Of a stretch of DNA of 64,000 nt, positions 31,915 through 39,648 are shown one piece after another (the first letter of the stretch is position 1; every line of letters starts with the position of its first letter). The translations under genes were made by a program, and so were the position numbers. The notes beneath the pieces were generated by a model that was given only the letters and a program-made list of their open reading frames with translations, was not told the origin of the DNA and searched no databases. Source of the DNA: Candidatus Nomurabacteria bacterium (GTDB lineage: Bacteria > Patescibacteriota > Saccharimonadia > Saccharimonadales > Saccharimonadaceae); the NCBI GenBank assembly GCA_031257295.1, contig JAIROX010000001.1:62001-126000 (forward strand). The letters are read 5' to 3'.

Positions 31915-32268
31915 ATGGTACTTACAAAAAAACAGCAGGCGGTGCTAGATTTTATCAAGCAGTTTTTAGCTGAGCGGGGTTATAGCCCGAGTTATCGCGA
32001 AGTCTGCGCTGGTTTAGAGGTCAAGTCGATCTCTACAGTAGCGGAGCATATAGACAACTTGGTGGCTAAAGGGTACTTGGCTAAAAAAGATGGTTCGGCC
32101 AGATCGTTGGAGCCAGTTGAGCAGCCTCGTGCTGTGCCGGCTGCGCCTAAGGAGAGTGAAGCTTTCCAGCAGAAAATTGCCGAGCTTGAGGCTGGCTTGC
32201 CAGAAACAGCGGCGGATATCGAAACTTTGAAAAAGGCTGCCGAGCTGCTGGGCATTAATCTTTCTTGA
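31915..32268 (+). CDS. LexA-like winged-helix protein lacking the S24 protease domain
   Basis: A 117-aa protein. Residues 1-67 match the LexA N-terminal DNA-binding domain: LTKKQQAVLDFIKQFLAERGYSPSYREV, then SISTVAEHIDNLVAKGYLAKKDGSARSLEP with the recognition helix. Where LexA has its self-cleaving S24 domain (about 120 residues with Ser-Lys), this protein has only a Pro/Ala linker and a short helical end (AFQQKIAELEAGLPETAADIETLKKAAELLGI), possibly a dimerising coiled coil. It therefore cannot undergo RecA-driven cleavage. It shares its -10 with the divergent sugar transferase and so may repress both (inference). Its end overlaps the convergent gtrA gene by 14 bases. Confidence 0.82.
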   Translation: MVLTKKQQAVLDFIKQFLAERGYSPSYREVCAGLEVKSISTVAEHIDNLVAKGYLAKKDGSARSLEPVEQPRAVPAAPKESEAFQQKIAELEAGLPETAADIETLKKAAELLGINLS

Positions 32269-32671
32269 AGATAACTAACTTACTGAAGATATAGTTTAGA
32301 ATGACTATGATGAATTGCAGGATGACCTTTATCACTAGGTCGTTGAGCAGGAAAACCTTGACGAGCAGCGCGAACATGGCGATCTCGAACAGGCCTGACA
32401 CCAGGCGCATGCCAAAAAAAGTCGACATTTCCTTAATCACCTCTTTAACTTCTGACTTTTTGCTTTCAAACACGAAAACTTTGTTGGTGACGTAAGCGAA
32501 TAGCACGGCGCAAACCCAGGATAGAATATTGCTGGTGACCTCTTCGATGTGGCAGACTTTGGCGAAGATGAAGTAGGAGCCAATGCTGACAATGGTGGCT
32601 AAGCCGCCAAAAACCAGATAACGGATAATCATCTGGTGCTTGCGATAAAGCTCAAGCGACTTTTTGATCAT
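32255..32671 (-). CDS. GtrA-family membrane protein
   Basis: A 138-aa protein with four transmembrane helices and the GtrA pattern: IIRYLVFGGLATIVSIGSYFIF, SNILSWVCAVLFAYVTNKVFVF, and FIIVILNYIFSKLVIFKK at the end. GtrA-like proteins are thought to flip undecaprenyl-phosphate-linked sugars across the membrane. The adjacent GT2 gene, which overlaps its start by 4 bases, would make the lipid-linked sugar. Together they form a typical GtrA-GtrB pair for side-branch glycosylation of a surface polymer. Confidence 0.88.
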   Translation of the reverse strand: MIKKSLELYRKHQMIIRYLVFGGLATIVSIGSYFIFAKVCHIEEVTSNILSWVCAVLFAYVTNKVFVFESKKSEVKEVIKEMSTFFGMRLVSGLFEIAMFALLVKVFLLNDLVIKVILQFIIVILNYIFSKLVIFKKD

Positions 32672-33618
32672 TTGAGGTTGCGCGAGTTCTTTTTATCAAC
32701 TACGTAGAGTGGCCGGCCAAGAGATTCGGTGTGAATGTGAGAAATGTAAAGCGCAGTGATAGCCTGTGAAATGAGTACTAAGCCAATTAGAAAAGCGGTG
32801 AATATACCTAGGCAGGTTGCACCAGTGAAGTTGAGACCCATAGGGTCGCTCATGGCAAATTGCTCAATCAATATAAATAGCCCAAATAGCCCAGATAAGA
32901 GTGTGATAGCACAGCCTAACCAACCAAAAATATAGAGCGGTGTAGGGCTCATTGATATAAAGCTGTTGATGGCGAGGCCAAATAACTTCTTGAAATTATA
33001 GCTTGGTTTGCCAGCTAGGCGGTTTTCGTATGTAAAGTATAAGTGGTCTTGTTTAAAACCTAGCCAGTCAATAATACCGCGGGTAATGCGTCGGTGCTCG
33101 GTAAGCTTGAGGAATTCAGCTTGTACTTCCTTGCTGATCAAGCGAAAATCAGTTGAACCGGGGACTGTTTTGGCACCGAGTATATTGATGAGGAAGTAAA
33201 ATAAACTAGAGCCGAGCCTGGCTACCAGCCCATGCTTTTGATAATGGTCGCGGACACCAACTACTACGTCGGCGCCAGCTAGCCACCTGTCTACAAATTG
33301 CTGGATATATCTGGGTGGTTGTTGACCGTCGGTATCAATTGTTAATATGGCGTCACCGGTGGCCTCAGCAATACCGGCAGTTAAGGCAAGCTCTTTACCG
33401 AAGTTGCGCGATAAGCTGACTACCTTGATATGCTTATCGTGCTGGGTCAGTTGTTGTAGAATCTCGAGAGACTTATCGGAGCTACCATCATTGACATAGA
33501 CGACTTCGTACGACTTAGTACCTTTAAGAGTTGAGATAGCTGGCATAAGTAAGTTGTAATGGAAGTCGGTGATAACGGCCTCCTCATTGTAAACTGGTGC
33601 CACAATTGATAATTTCAT
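32668..33618 (-). CDS. GtrB/DPM-like GT2 glycosyltransferase
   Basis: A 316-aa enzyme that probably transfers a sugar to undecaprenyl phosphate. The GT-A catalytic domain spans residues 1-215: LSIVAPVYNEEAVI, VVYVNDGSSDKSLEIL, SLSRNFGKELALTAGI, ILTIDTDGQQPP with the DxD metal motif, and STDFRLISKEV. Two C-terminal helices (about 220-245 and 255-290) anchor it. It belongs with the overlapping gtrA gene. The start at 33618 is set by TATACT 6 bases upstream; the longer frame to 33660 would run into the tRNA-Asn gene. Confidence 0.9.
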   Translation of the reverse strand: MKLSIVAPVYNEEAVITDFHYNLLMPAISTLKGTKSYEVVYVNDGSSDKSLEILQQLTQHDKHIKVVSLSRNFGKELALTAGIAEATGDAILTIDTDGQQPPRYIQQFVDRWLAGADVVVGVRDHYQKHGLVARLGSSLFYFLINILGAKTVPGSTDFRLISKEVQAEFLKLTEHRRITRGIIDWLGFKQDHLYFTYENRLAGKPSYNFKKLFGLAINSFISMSPTPLYIFGWLGCAITLLSGLFGLFILIEQFAMSDPMGLNFTGATCLGIFTAFLIGLVLISQAITALYISHIHTESLGRPLYVVDKKNSRNLK

Positions 33619-33624
33619 ATCTAT

Positions 33625-33630
33625 AGTATA
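33625..33630 (-). promoter_or_regulatory. -10 box for leaderless gtrB-like gene
   Basis: TATACT on the minus strand, 6 bases before the ATG at 33618. The upstream part of the promoter overlaps the 5' end of the divergent tRNA-Asn. Confidence 0.55.
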
Positions 33631-33645
33631 CAATACTTTGTGCAA

Positions 33646-33720
33646 TCCCGGGTAGCTCAATGGTGGAGCAAGAAGCTGTTAACTTCGAGGTTGCCGGTTC
33701 GAGTCCGGCCCCGGGAGCCA
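33646..33720 (+). tRNA. tRNA-Asn (anticodon GUU)
   Basis: Acceptor TCCCGGG/CCCGGGA, discriminator G, encoded CCA. Anticodon loop CTGTTAA gives GUU. D arm and GGTTCGAGTCC T arm are standard. Confidence 0.95.
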
Positions 33721-33740
33721 AGAGCGTATATTTTACAGAC

Positions 33741-33772
33741 AATCCACTAAGCATTCGCGCTAGTGGATTTTT
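33741..33772 (+). terminator. Terminator after tRNA-Asn
   Basis: AATCCACTA / TAGTGGATT stem, 11-base loop, followed by TTTTT. The next promoter (-10 at 33775) begins within 3 bases. Confidence 0.8.
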
Positions 33773-33774
33773 GT

Positions 33775-33780
33775 TATAAT
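33775..33780 (+). promoter_or_regulatory. -10 box for leaderless Abi-alpha gene
   Basis: TGT-TATAAT, 6 bases before the ATG at 33787. Confidence 0.6.
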
Positions 33781-33786
33781 TTCTGT

Positions 33787-34464
33787 ATGGATGACAGAAA
33801 CGCTATTGAAATAGCAAAAGAGGCAGTGAAGCAAATCGCAAAGCCTGTCCAAGATTTCATTGGTGCAGTTTTCGGAAAGCCCGCAAACGAACTAGGTGAA
33901 TGGATTTCAGACACCATTCGTGGCAAACGTTTCGAAACACAATTGAAGATATTCACTAAGGCAAGACAGCTAACGCAAGATTCCGGGCTGGAGCCAAGCG
34001 CTATCAATTTAAAGGTGCTTGTCCCCCTACTTGAAAATGGTTCCTTGGAAGATAACGAACCAATTATCGACATGTGGGCACATTTGCTAGCAAACGCATC
34101 AACTTCGGATAATGTACGAGCAAGCTATATCGCAATACTGAAAGAGCTTGAACCAGCAGAAGCAAAAATAATGCAGTATATCTACAATGAATCTGTCAAA
34201 AAATATGGTAATGATTTTATTCCAACAAACGAGTATGCAGGATCAATGGAGGGAGCGACAGTAAGAAAGCTGTTTGGGTTATCTGATCAGGACTTCGAGC
34301 AATCAATCGATAACCTGTATAGGTTAAGATTATTGGCCCCTACTGCTTCTAGGCTAGAATTCTTAGATAATAAGGAAATACCGTTCGCGCATTATTCAAA
34401 AACGACTTTAGGTGTAACCTACCTGGGCTATTACTTCGCTAGAGCTTGCAATAAAAGTCCATGA
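33787..34464 (+). CDS. Abi-alpha (DUF4393) family protein
   Basis: A 225-aa soluble protein matching the abortive-infection alpha family by its N-terminal layout (AKEAVKQIAKPVQDFIGAVFGKPANELGEWISDTIRGKRF). The central block is VLVPLLENGSLEDNEPIIDMWAHLLANA followed by YIAILKELEPAEAKIMQYIY. The family is named after phage-resistance proteins, but most members are uncharacterised. It sits alone between the terminator of tRNA-Asn and another terminator, with its own leaderless promoter, which is the layout of a cassette. I saw no integrase or duplicated tRNA end. Function in defence is an inference from the family name. Confidence 0.78.
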   Translation: MDDRNAIEIAKEAVKQIAKPVQDFIGAVFGKPANELGEWISDTIRGKRFETQLKIFTKARQLTQDSGLEPSAINLKVLVPLLENGSLEDNEPIIDMWAHLLANASTSDNVRASYIAILKELEPAEAKIMQYIYNESVKKYGNDFIPTNEYAGSMEGATVRKLFGLSDQDFEQSIDNLYRLRLLAPTASRLEFLDNKEIPFAHYSKTTLGVTYLGYYFARACNKSP

Positions 34465-34485
34465 ACGACATGCTGAGCCATGAGA

Positions 34486-34512
34486 AAATAGAGAACCTTA
34501 GGTTCTCTATTT
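34486..34512. terminator. Bidirectional terminator
   Basis: Perfect 12-bp stem AAATAGAGAACC / GGTTCTCTATTT with a 3-base loop, then CTTTTG on the plus strand and AAATAG... with TTTTCTC on the minus. It separates convergent genes and includes the stop of the leftward one. Confidence 0.85.
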
Positions 34513-35607
34513 CTTTTGCCCTAGAGCATCAAGGTAAGCTTGATGAGTCTCGCGGGCGCAACGCTCCCAAGAAAAATCCTTAACACGTTCTTTGCTGCGC
34601 TTAGACAGGTCTTTTAGCAGCTTTTTGTCGCTTAGCACAGAGATGATCCTATCAGCCATGTCGTCCGGGTCTGTAGGGTTGAAGTATATGGCGCTGCCCC
34701 CGTAAATTTCTGGCAGACAAGTGGCATAAGAACTAATCACAGGTGTGCCGAATTGCATAGCCTCAAGGCCGGGCAGGCCAAAACCCTCCATGAGCGATGG
34801 GAAAACGTAAGCTGCGGCGTTTTTGTATAGGTAAGCTAGCTGATCATCTGGCAAGAAGCCGGTGAATAGAACACCTTCGGCACCTATCTTATTTGTGAAC
34901 TCTTCGTGTTTTTCAGTGTAGTAGCTTTTGCGACCAACTAACACTAGGCCCAGGTTTCTGTCGTAAGTGTCGCGTACCTTCTGGTGGGCGGTAATTAACC
35001 GTTTGATGTTTTTGTAATCAGTCTGGCTGCCGACGTATAGAAGATATTTTTTGAAGGGTAGCTTATAGGTACGCGATTTGACGCCAACCTTATCGGCGGC
35101 GTCGTAGATCACGCGAGCTTTGTCTTCTGGTATGCGCGCGAATTTTACAAAGTCACGCTTAGTATACTGGCTGGGGGTGATAACGACTGTGGACCTTTTA
35201 CCGACCGACTTAAAAACCAGGCGTCCGATGGCCTGTTTAATATGGAATAACAACCAGTTTTTATCTGAATTGTAGGTGTTAAATAAGATCAGGTCGTGCA
35301 CAGTTGTCACCTTATTCTTGCGATACAGCACTGGCTGTTGTGGCATGCAGAAGTGAACTAGATCGGCCTGGAGGCTGTTTAAGAACTTATTAAAACCAAG
35401 TTGCTCACTAATTGAGTAGTTCTTGAAATCGGCTGGCATCACTCTAAAATTTTTATTCGCAGGCTTCCAGCAGTAGATATCGACAGACGGCACCAGAATG
35501 GTGTAGTTATTGGTTTTGTCGATCTTTTCCAGATAAGTAAGCAGACGCTCTATGTAGCGCCCGGTTGAAGAATTAATAATTCGCGCGTCTATGACAATGT
35601 GTGACAT
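34507..35607 (-). CDS. GT4 glycosyltransferase
   Basis: A 366-aa GT-B enzyme. The N-terminus reads IVIDARIINSSTGRYIERLL, typical of GT4 mannosyl- or rhamnosyltransferases. The C-terminal donor domain shows LLYVGSQTDYKNIKRLITA, LVLVGRKSYYTEKHEEF and the E-x7-E motif FPSLMEGFGLPGLEAMQFGTPVISS. It likely adds a sugar to the surface polymer built by its neighbours. Its leaderless promoter is interlocked with that of the divergent GDP-mannose operon, so the two are probably controlled together. Confidence 0.9.
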   Translation of the reverse strand: MSHIVIDARIINSSTGRYIERLLTYLEKIDKTNNYTILVPSVDIYCWKPANKNFRVMPADFKNYSISEQLGFNKFLNSLQADLVHFCMPQQPVLYRKNKVTTVHDLILFNTYNSDKNWLLFHIKQAIGRLVFKSVGKRSTVVITPSQYTKRDFVKFARIPEDKARVIYDAADKVGVKSRTYKLPFKKYLLYVGSQTDYKNIKRLITAHQKVRDTYDRNLGLVLVGRKSYYTEKHEEFTNKIGAEGVLFTGFLPDDQLAYLYKNAAAYVFPSLMEGFGLPGLEAMQFGTPVISSYATCLPEIYGGSAIYFNPTDPDDMADRIISVLSDKKLLKDLSKRSKERVKDFSWERCARETHQAYLDALGQKK

Positions 35608-35643
35608 ACGAGCGATTATACTGTATAATAGGGTTGATGTCTA
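35601..35643. promoter_or_regulatory. Interlocked divergent leaderless promoters
   Basis: Rightward: GTGACA (35601-35606), 17 bases, TATAAT (35624-35629), 7 bases, ATG at 35637. Leftward: TAGACA (minus, 35643-35638), 17 bases, TATAAT (35620-35615), 7 bases, ATG at 35607. Each -35 overlaps the start codon of the opposite gene. The -10 boxes lie back to back in the near-palindrome ATTATACTGTATAAT. Confidence 0.85.
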
Positions 35644-36182
35644 AAGTATATGACAAATTTTTGCTCATAGACCACAAAGATATGACTCGGCCGCAACTTG
35701 CGGCTGCGGTCGTAAATGCTATGGTTGATGCCCACTATAGATTTTCTGAAATCGAGATTTCTAAGCCGTGGGGGTTGTATTTTAGTATTGAGAACAGCCA
35801 GGCAGACAAGTTTATTAAAGAGTTTTTCCCAGAACTTGATCTCAGCGAAGTGCGAATGGGTGATCCGGATGCGATGCTCACCCCAAAAATACTGCTACAC
35901 TTGCCTGGTCAGCGTAACAGCTGGCAGTATCATCACCGCCGGGCTGAGATGTGGCATTTTTTGACAGGCGGGGCATATCACAAGAGCTTGACTGATAAAC
36001 AGGGTAAGGAAAAGACTACAAAGGCTGGCGACATTGTAAAGTTTGCGCCGCGCGAGAGGCACCGCTTGGTTGGTGCACCAGATAGCCTAACTTTTGTAGC
36101 AGAGATTTGGCAACATGTGCATGATACTCCGTCTGACGAAGATGATATCGTGCGCGTTGAAGATGATTTTAATAGGGAATAA
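35637..36182 (+). CDS. Cupin mannose-6-phosphate isomerase-like protein (type II PMI domain)
   Basis: A 181-aa protein, probably the enzyme converting fructose-6-phosphate and mannose-6-phosphate. The C-terminal 130 residues match the isomerase half of bifunctional AlgA/ManC enzymes: PKILLHLPGQRNSWQYHHRRAEMWHF with the metal His pair, KAGDIVKFAPRERHRL, and the ending EDDIVRVEDDFNRE. In many bacteria this domain is fused to the guanylyltransferase; here the next gene, 11 bases on, encodes that half separately. It opens the operon that runs to the mutarotase gene. The start is set by a -10 at 7 bases. Confidence 0.8.
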   Translation: MSKVYDKFLLIDHKDMTRPQLAAAVVNAMVDAHYRFSEIEISKPWGLYFSIENSQADKFIKEFFPELDLSEVRMGDPDAMLTPKILLHLPGQRNSWQYHHRRAEMWHFLTGGAYHKSLTDKQGKEKTTKAGDIVKFAPRERHRLVGAPDSLTFVAEIWQHVHDTPSDEDDIVRVEDDFNRE

Positions 36183-36193
36183 GGAGGTTACTG

Positions 36194-37237
36194 GTGATAG
36201 TAACTATTATTGCTGGTGGTTCGGGAACTCGGCTATGGCCGCTGTCAACCTCGGGCTACCCAAAACACTTACTAAGCTTAACTGGTGAAGATACCATGCT
36301 ACAGCTGGCTTACGCGCGAGCTGCTGCTGCGGGCGACGAAGTTTATATTGTAACTGAGGCTAGCCATGCACATCATGTCAAGGCGCAGGTGCCAGATTTA
36401 CCGGACGACCATTTTTTAATTGAACCGGGCCGTCGCGGCACAACCAACTGTATTTTGATGGCTTTGGACATCATTAGCCGTACGCACGGTAAAGATGAAT
36501 CAATCGCTTTTATCCACTCCGACCATGTTATAGAAGATGTGGATTCGTTTGTGGCGTCATTCCATAAAGCTGCTGAGGCTTCACAAAAAGAGGGTATCAT
36601 TACACTGGTTGGTATCACCCCAACTTACCCAGCGACAGGTTTTGGCTACATTGAAAAAGGCGAACGAGTCGGCGATGTCTATAAAGTTACTAACTTTGAG
36701 GAAAAGCCAGACCTAGAAACTGCCGAAAAGTACCTGAGCTCGGGCGATTATGTGTGGAACGCGGGCTATTTTATTGGTTCAGTAAACACGTTTTTGAAAG
36801 AAATTGACCGTAGCTCGCCGGTCATGGCAGAAAGTTGGAAGTTGTTGACTAGTGTTAAGAAATTCCCGAGTGAAGAATACGGCGAAGCTTACCTGTCGCT
36901 AGATAGTGATGCGATTGACTTTTCACTGATGGAGCCGGCCAAAGAACTTCTTGTGCTGCCTGCCGAGTTTGACTGGGCGGATGTTGGTTCGTTTAAAGAT
37001 CTACACAGTATTATCAGCAAAGACGAGAACGGTAACTATTACAGCGGTGGAGACGATATTTTCACAATCGAGACTGAAGATGCTTACATTCGCAACGAAG
37101 AAAAAAAGCCATTGGCGGTTATTGGTCTTAAAAACATCGTAGTGGTCAACACTAAAGACGGCTTATTAGTTGCTAAGAAAGATGCTGCGCATAAAGCTGG
37201 TGATGTAGCCAAGCAGCTAAATAAGAGGAGTAAGTAG
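36194..37237 (+). CDS. manC: Mannose-1-phosphate guanylyltransferase
   Basis: A 347-aa enzyme that makes GDP-mannose from mannose-1-phosphate and GTP. It has the nucleotidyltransferase signature IIAGGSGTRLWPLSTSGYPKHLL at the N-terminus, AFIHSDHVIED near residue 110, GYIEKGERVGDVYKVTNFEEKP and the catalytic-site WNAGYFIGSVNTF. DWADVGSFKDLHSI lies near 255. The C-terminus is the left-handed helix type and lacks the isomerase domain, which is supplied by the preceding cupin. GTG start with AAGGAGG upstream. It has a tandem paralogue two genes downstream. Confidence 0.9.
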   Translation: MIVTIIAGGSGTRLWPLSTSGYPKHLLSLTGEDTMLQLAYARAAAAGDEVYIVTEASHAHHVKAQVPDLPDDHFLIEPGRRGTTNCILMALDIISRTHGKDESIAFIHSDHVIEDVDSFVASFHKAAEASQKEGIITLVGITPTYPATGFGYIEKGERVGDVYKVTNFEEKPDLETAEKYLSSGDYVWNAGYFIGSVNTFLKEIDRSSPVMAESWKLLTSVKKFPSEEYGEAYLSLDSDAIDFSLMEPAKELLVLPAEFDWADVGSFKDLHSIISKDENGNYYSGGDDIFTIETEDAYIRNEEKKPLAVIGLKNIVVVNTKDGLLVAKKDAAHKAGDVAKQLNKRSK

Positions 37238-38584
37238 ATGAGTTTTTTTGTAGAGGGCTGGAAAGAAAAGATAAAATCTGCGCCAAAAAAGGCTATTCAC
37301 GTTGTGATAATTGCTACTAAGCCGGACATTATCAAACAGGCACCTCTGTATAATGAACTCACCCGCCGCGGTGAGTTTGTACTACTGTGCCATACTGGCC
37401 AGCACTACGATTACCGCTACTCAGGCGGTGTGCTTGAAGAGTTTGGTATGGAGGTTGGCGCAAATCTTGAGATATCTGGCACGGTTAACCAAAAAACCGC
37501 TCAGTCGATTGAACGATTTGGTGAGATATTAGAATACATTAAGTCTTGTGATAAGATCGCAGTACCGTATATTCACGGTGACACTTTCGCCGCTATGGCA
37601 ATTGGTGTGGCCTCTATAATCAATCGCGTGGCTTGCTGCCACGTAGAGGCCGGAATCCGAACTTTGACACCAAAGACTGAAGTTTACCAAAAATTCCTGG
37701 ACGACTACAAAGCAGGCAAGTTCTCGTTTGACGAGTACCATGCGGCTATGCAAGACCAAGGTAACTTTTCAACTGGCTCGATGGAGCCATTTCCGGAGCA
37801 GCTTGATACCCGAATCGCCGAAACAGCCACTGGCTATCATGCGGCGCCTGTTGAACTGGACCGTCAGTTTATGTTAAACGAGGGTTTTCTGGATGAAAAT
37901 ATCGAGGTCGTTGGTAATACGGTGGCCGACGCTTGCCATATGGCGCTAGATGAAATTAAAAAAGGCAACTCAAAGATTCTAGACGACCACCCAGAGCTGA
38001 AATCTAAAGAATTTATCCCGGTGATTTTGCACCGCCGAGAAACCACTGAAAACCCAGAGCGTATGGCCGTTGTGATGGATATGTTGCGCAAAATGCTTGA
38101 AGAAGGTATGAAAGTATACCTAGTGGTGCTTAACGGCTTTGAGGCTGCTTTGAAGAACTTCGGCTATTGGGACGAAGTGCAGTCATGGGCCAAGAAGTAT
38201 AAAGGCAGCTTTATCACCACTCCGGCGATTACTTTCCACAAAGACGTCGTGAATCTATCTATTAACTCACCTGTAATGGTTATAGATAGTGGTTCGCAGC
38301 AGGAGGAGCTGAACGTTCTGGGTACACCACAGGTAACACTCAGGTTCGGCAGTGACCGCGGCGAGTCATTCCTGGCTGGTGCAAATGTGCCGGCTCCGCC
38401 AATTGATGCCGGGTTTACCATTGAGATTATCAAGGGTGCATATAACAACCAATCTATGCGCGAAGTTGGCAATATCTACGGTGAAGACGTGGCTCGAAAA
38501 GTTGTTGACGGTGTTCTGGCTCGGTTTGATGACAAACTGGGGTTGTTTATGACCGAAGAACGTAGACTAAGGCTGAAGATTTAG
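37238..38584 (+). CDS. UDP-N-acetylglucosamine 2-epimerase-like protein (WecB family)
   Basis: A 448-aa GT-B-like epimerase. Family marks are LLCHTGQHYDYRYSGGV near residue 50, HGDTFAAMAIGVAS, CHVEAGIRTLTPK, VILHRRETTENPER near 265, and VIDSGSQQEELNVLGTPQVTLR near 350. It carries an insertion of about 50 residues (roughly 150-200, YQKFLDDYKAGKFSFDEYHAAM...) between the HVEAG motif and the domain crossover, not present in classical WecB. It would give UDP-ManNAc if the activity is standard, but its place inside a GDP-mannose operon may point to another substrate. It begins directly after the manC stop, with AGAGGAG in the end of manC. Confidence 0.78.
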   Translation: MSFFVEGWKEKIKSAPKKAIHVVIIATKPDIIKQAPLYNELTRRGEFVLLCHTGQHYDYRYSGGVLEEFGMEVGANLEISGTVNQKTAQSIERFGEILEYIKSCDKIAVPYIHGDTFAAMAIGVASIINRVACCHVEAGIRTLTPKTEVYQKFLDDYKAGKFSFDEYHAAMQDQGNFSTGSMEPFPEQLDTRIAETATGYHAAPVELDRQFMLNEGFLDENIEVVGNTVADACHMALDEIKKGNSKILDDHPELKSKEFIPVILHRRETTENPERMAVVMDMLRKMLEEGMKVYLVVLNGFEAALKNFGYWDEVQSWAKKYKGSFITTPAITFHKDVVNLSINSPVMVIDSGSQQEELNVLGTPQVTLRFGSDRGESFLAGANVPAPPIDAGFTIEIIKGAYNNQSMREVGNIYGEDVARKVVDGVLARFDDKLGLFMTEERRLRLKI

Positions 38585-38592
38585 GGGGGGGG
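38584..38592 (+). repeat. Homopolymeric G9 tract before second manC
   Basis: Nine G in a row begin in the TAG stop of the epimerase gene and form the ribosome-site region of the GTG start at 38599. Slippage would change spacing of the ribosome site. Confidence 0.8.
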
Positions 38593-38598
38593 TGATAA

Positions 38599-39648
38599 GT
38601 GATTACGATTATCTTTGCATCAGGCGTTGGCACTCGATTGTGGCCGCTATCGACCAACGAGCACCCCAAACAATATAGGAAGCTGCTTAGCGACGAGTTG
38701 TCGATGTTACAGCAAACTTACAACCGAGCCATCAAGATGTCGAATGCGGTTTATATGATAGTGCGAGATGAGCACATGAGCCATGTTAAAGAACAGTTTG
38801 CCGACGTTGATGATGATAAGATCATTATCACGCCAGTTGCTAATGGTACGACAAGTTGCGTGATTATAGCGCTAGATGTGCTGCGCAGGCAGGGTGTCAA
38901 CGAAGACGAGCCGATAGTATTTGTGCCGGCCGACCACCACATCGACAACGAAGACCTATTTGTGGCGACGTTCACCGAGGCTGCCAAAATTAGCCAAAAA
39001 ACCAACGCCATCACTTTGGTTGGTATATCACCAACTTATGCATCGACCAACTTTGGGTATATTGAAGCAGGCAAGACAGAGGGTGGTATAACGAAAGTCA
39101 GCTCATTTAAAGAAAAGCCAGATGCTGCAACTGCCGAAAAGTATCTCAAGACCGGGCGATACTACTGGAACGGCGGCTACTTTGTGGGCACATACAGTAC
39201 GTTTACCAATGAGATTGAAGAGTTCAGCCAACCTATGCAGGACAGGCTGGAGAAGCTTAGGCAAGTTGCCAATTATCCGTCAAAAGAGTACACGGATCTT
39301 TACGGTAGTTTTCCAGAAGAAGCAGTCGATATTTCACTGATAGAAAAGTCGAATAATATCTACTTAACAACTGCAAAATTCGGTTGGTCTGACGTCGGCA
39401 ACTTTAAGGACTTACACGACGTGCTAGACCGAGATGGTGCAGACAATCATATTATCGGTGACGATGTTTTTGTGATCGGCTCGACGAATTCTTATATTCG
39501 CGACGACGGTGGCAAGCCAGTAGCGATAATTGGTCTGAAGGACGTTGTAGTAGTAAACACCGAAGATGGCCTATTGATAGCTCATAGGGACTCCGTTCAT
39601 AGAAACGGTGAAGTTGCAAAACAGTTAAATAAAAGGAGTAGCAAGTGA
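38599..39648 (+). CDS. Second mannose-1-phosphate guanylyltransferase-like protein
   Basis: A 349-aa tandem paralogue of the manC at 36194; both end in VAKQLNKRS. Conserved: GTRLWPLSTNEHPKQYRKLL, VFVPADHHIDNED, GYIEAGKTEGGITKVSSFKEKP, WNGGYFVGTYSTF, GWSDVGNFKDLHDVL. The phosphate-binding loop is altered: FASGVGTRLWP here against IAGGSGTRLWP in the first copy, that is Ser for the first conserved Gly and Val for Ser. This may weaken catalysis or shift the sugar or base used. GTG start after a G9 tract. Its stop overlaps the next start (GTGA). Confidence 0.8.
   Translation: MITIIFASGVGTRLWPLSTNEHPKQYRKLLSDELSMLQQTYNRAIKMSNAVYMIVRDEHMSHVKEQFADVDDDKIIITPVANGTTSCVIIALDVLRRQGVNEDEPIVFVPADHHIDNEDLFVATFTEAAKISQKTNAITLVGISPTYASTNFGYIEAGKTEGGITKVSSFKEKPDAATAEKYLKTGRYYWNGGYFVGTYSTFTNEIEEFSQPMQDRLEKLRQVANYPSKEYTDLYGSFPEEAVDISLIEKSNNIYLTTAKFGWSDVGNFKDLHDVLDRDGADNHIIGDDVFVIGSTNSYIRDDGGKPVAIIGLKDVVVVNTEDGLLIAHRDSVHRNGEVAKQLNKRSSK

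Noticed and set aside
33646-34512. Integrated element at tRNA-Asn
   Set aside because: No repeat of the tRNA 3' end downstream, no integrase, and only one passenger gene; kept only as a cassette-like observation.
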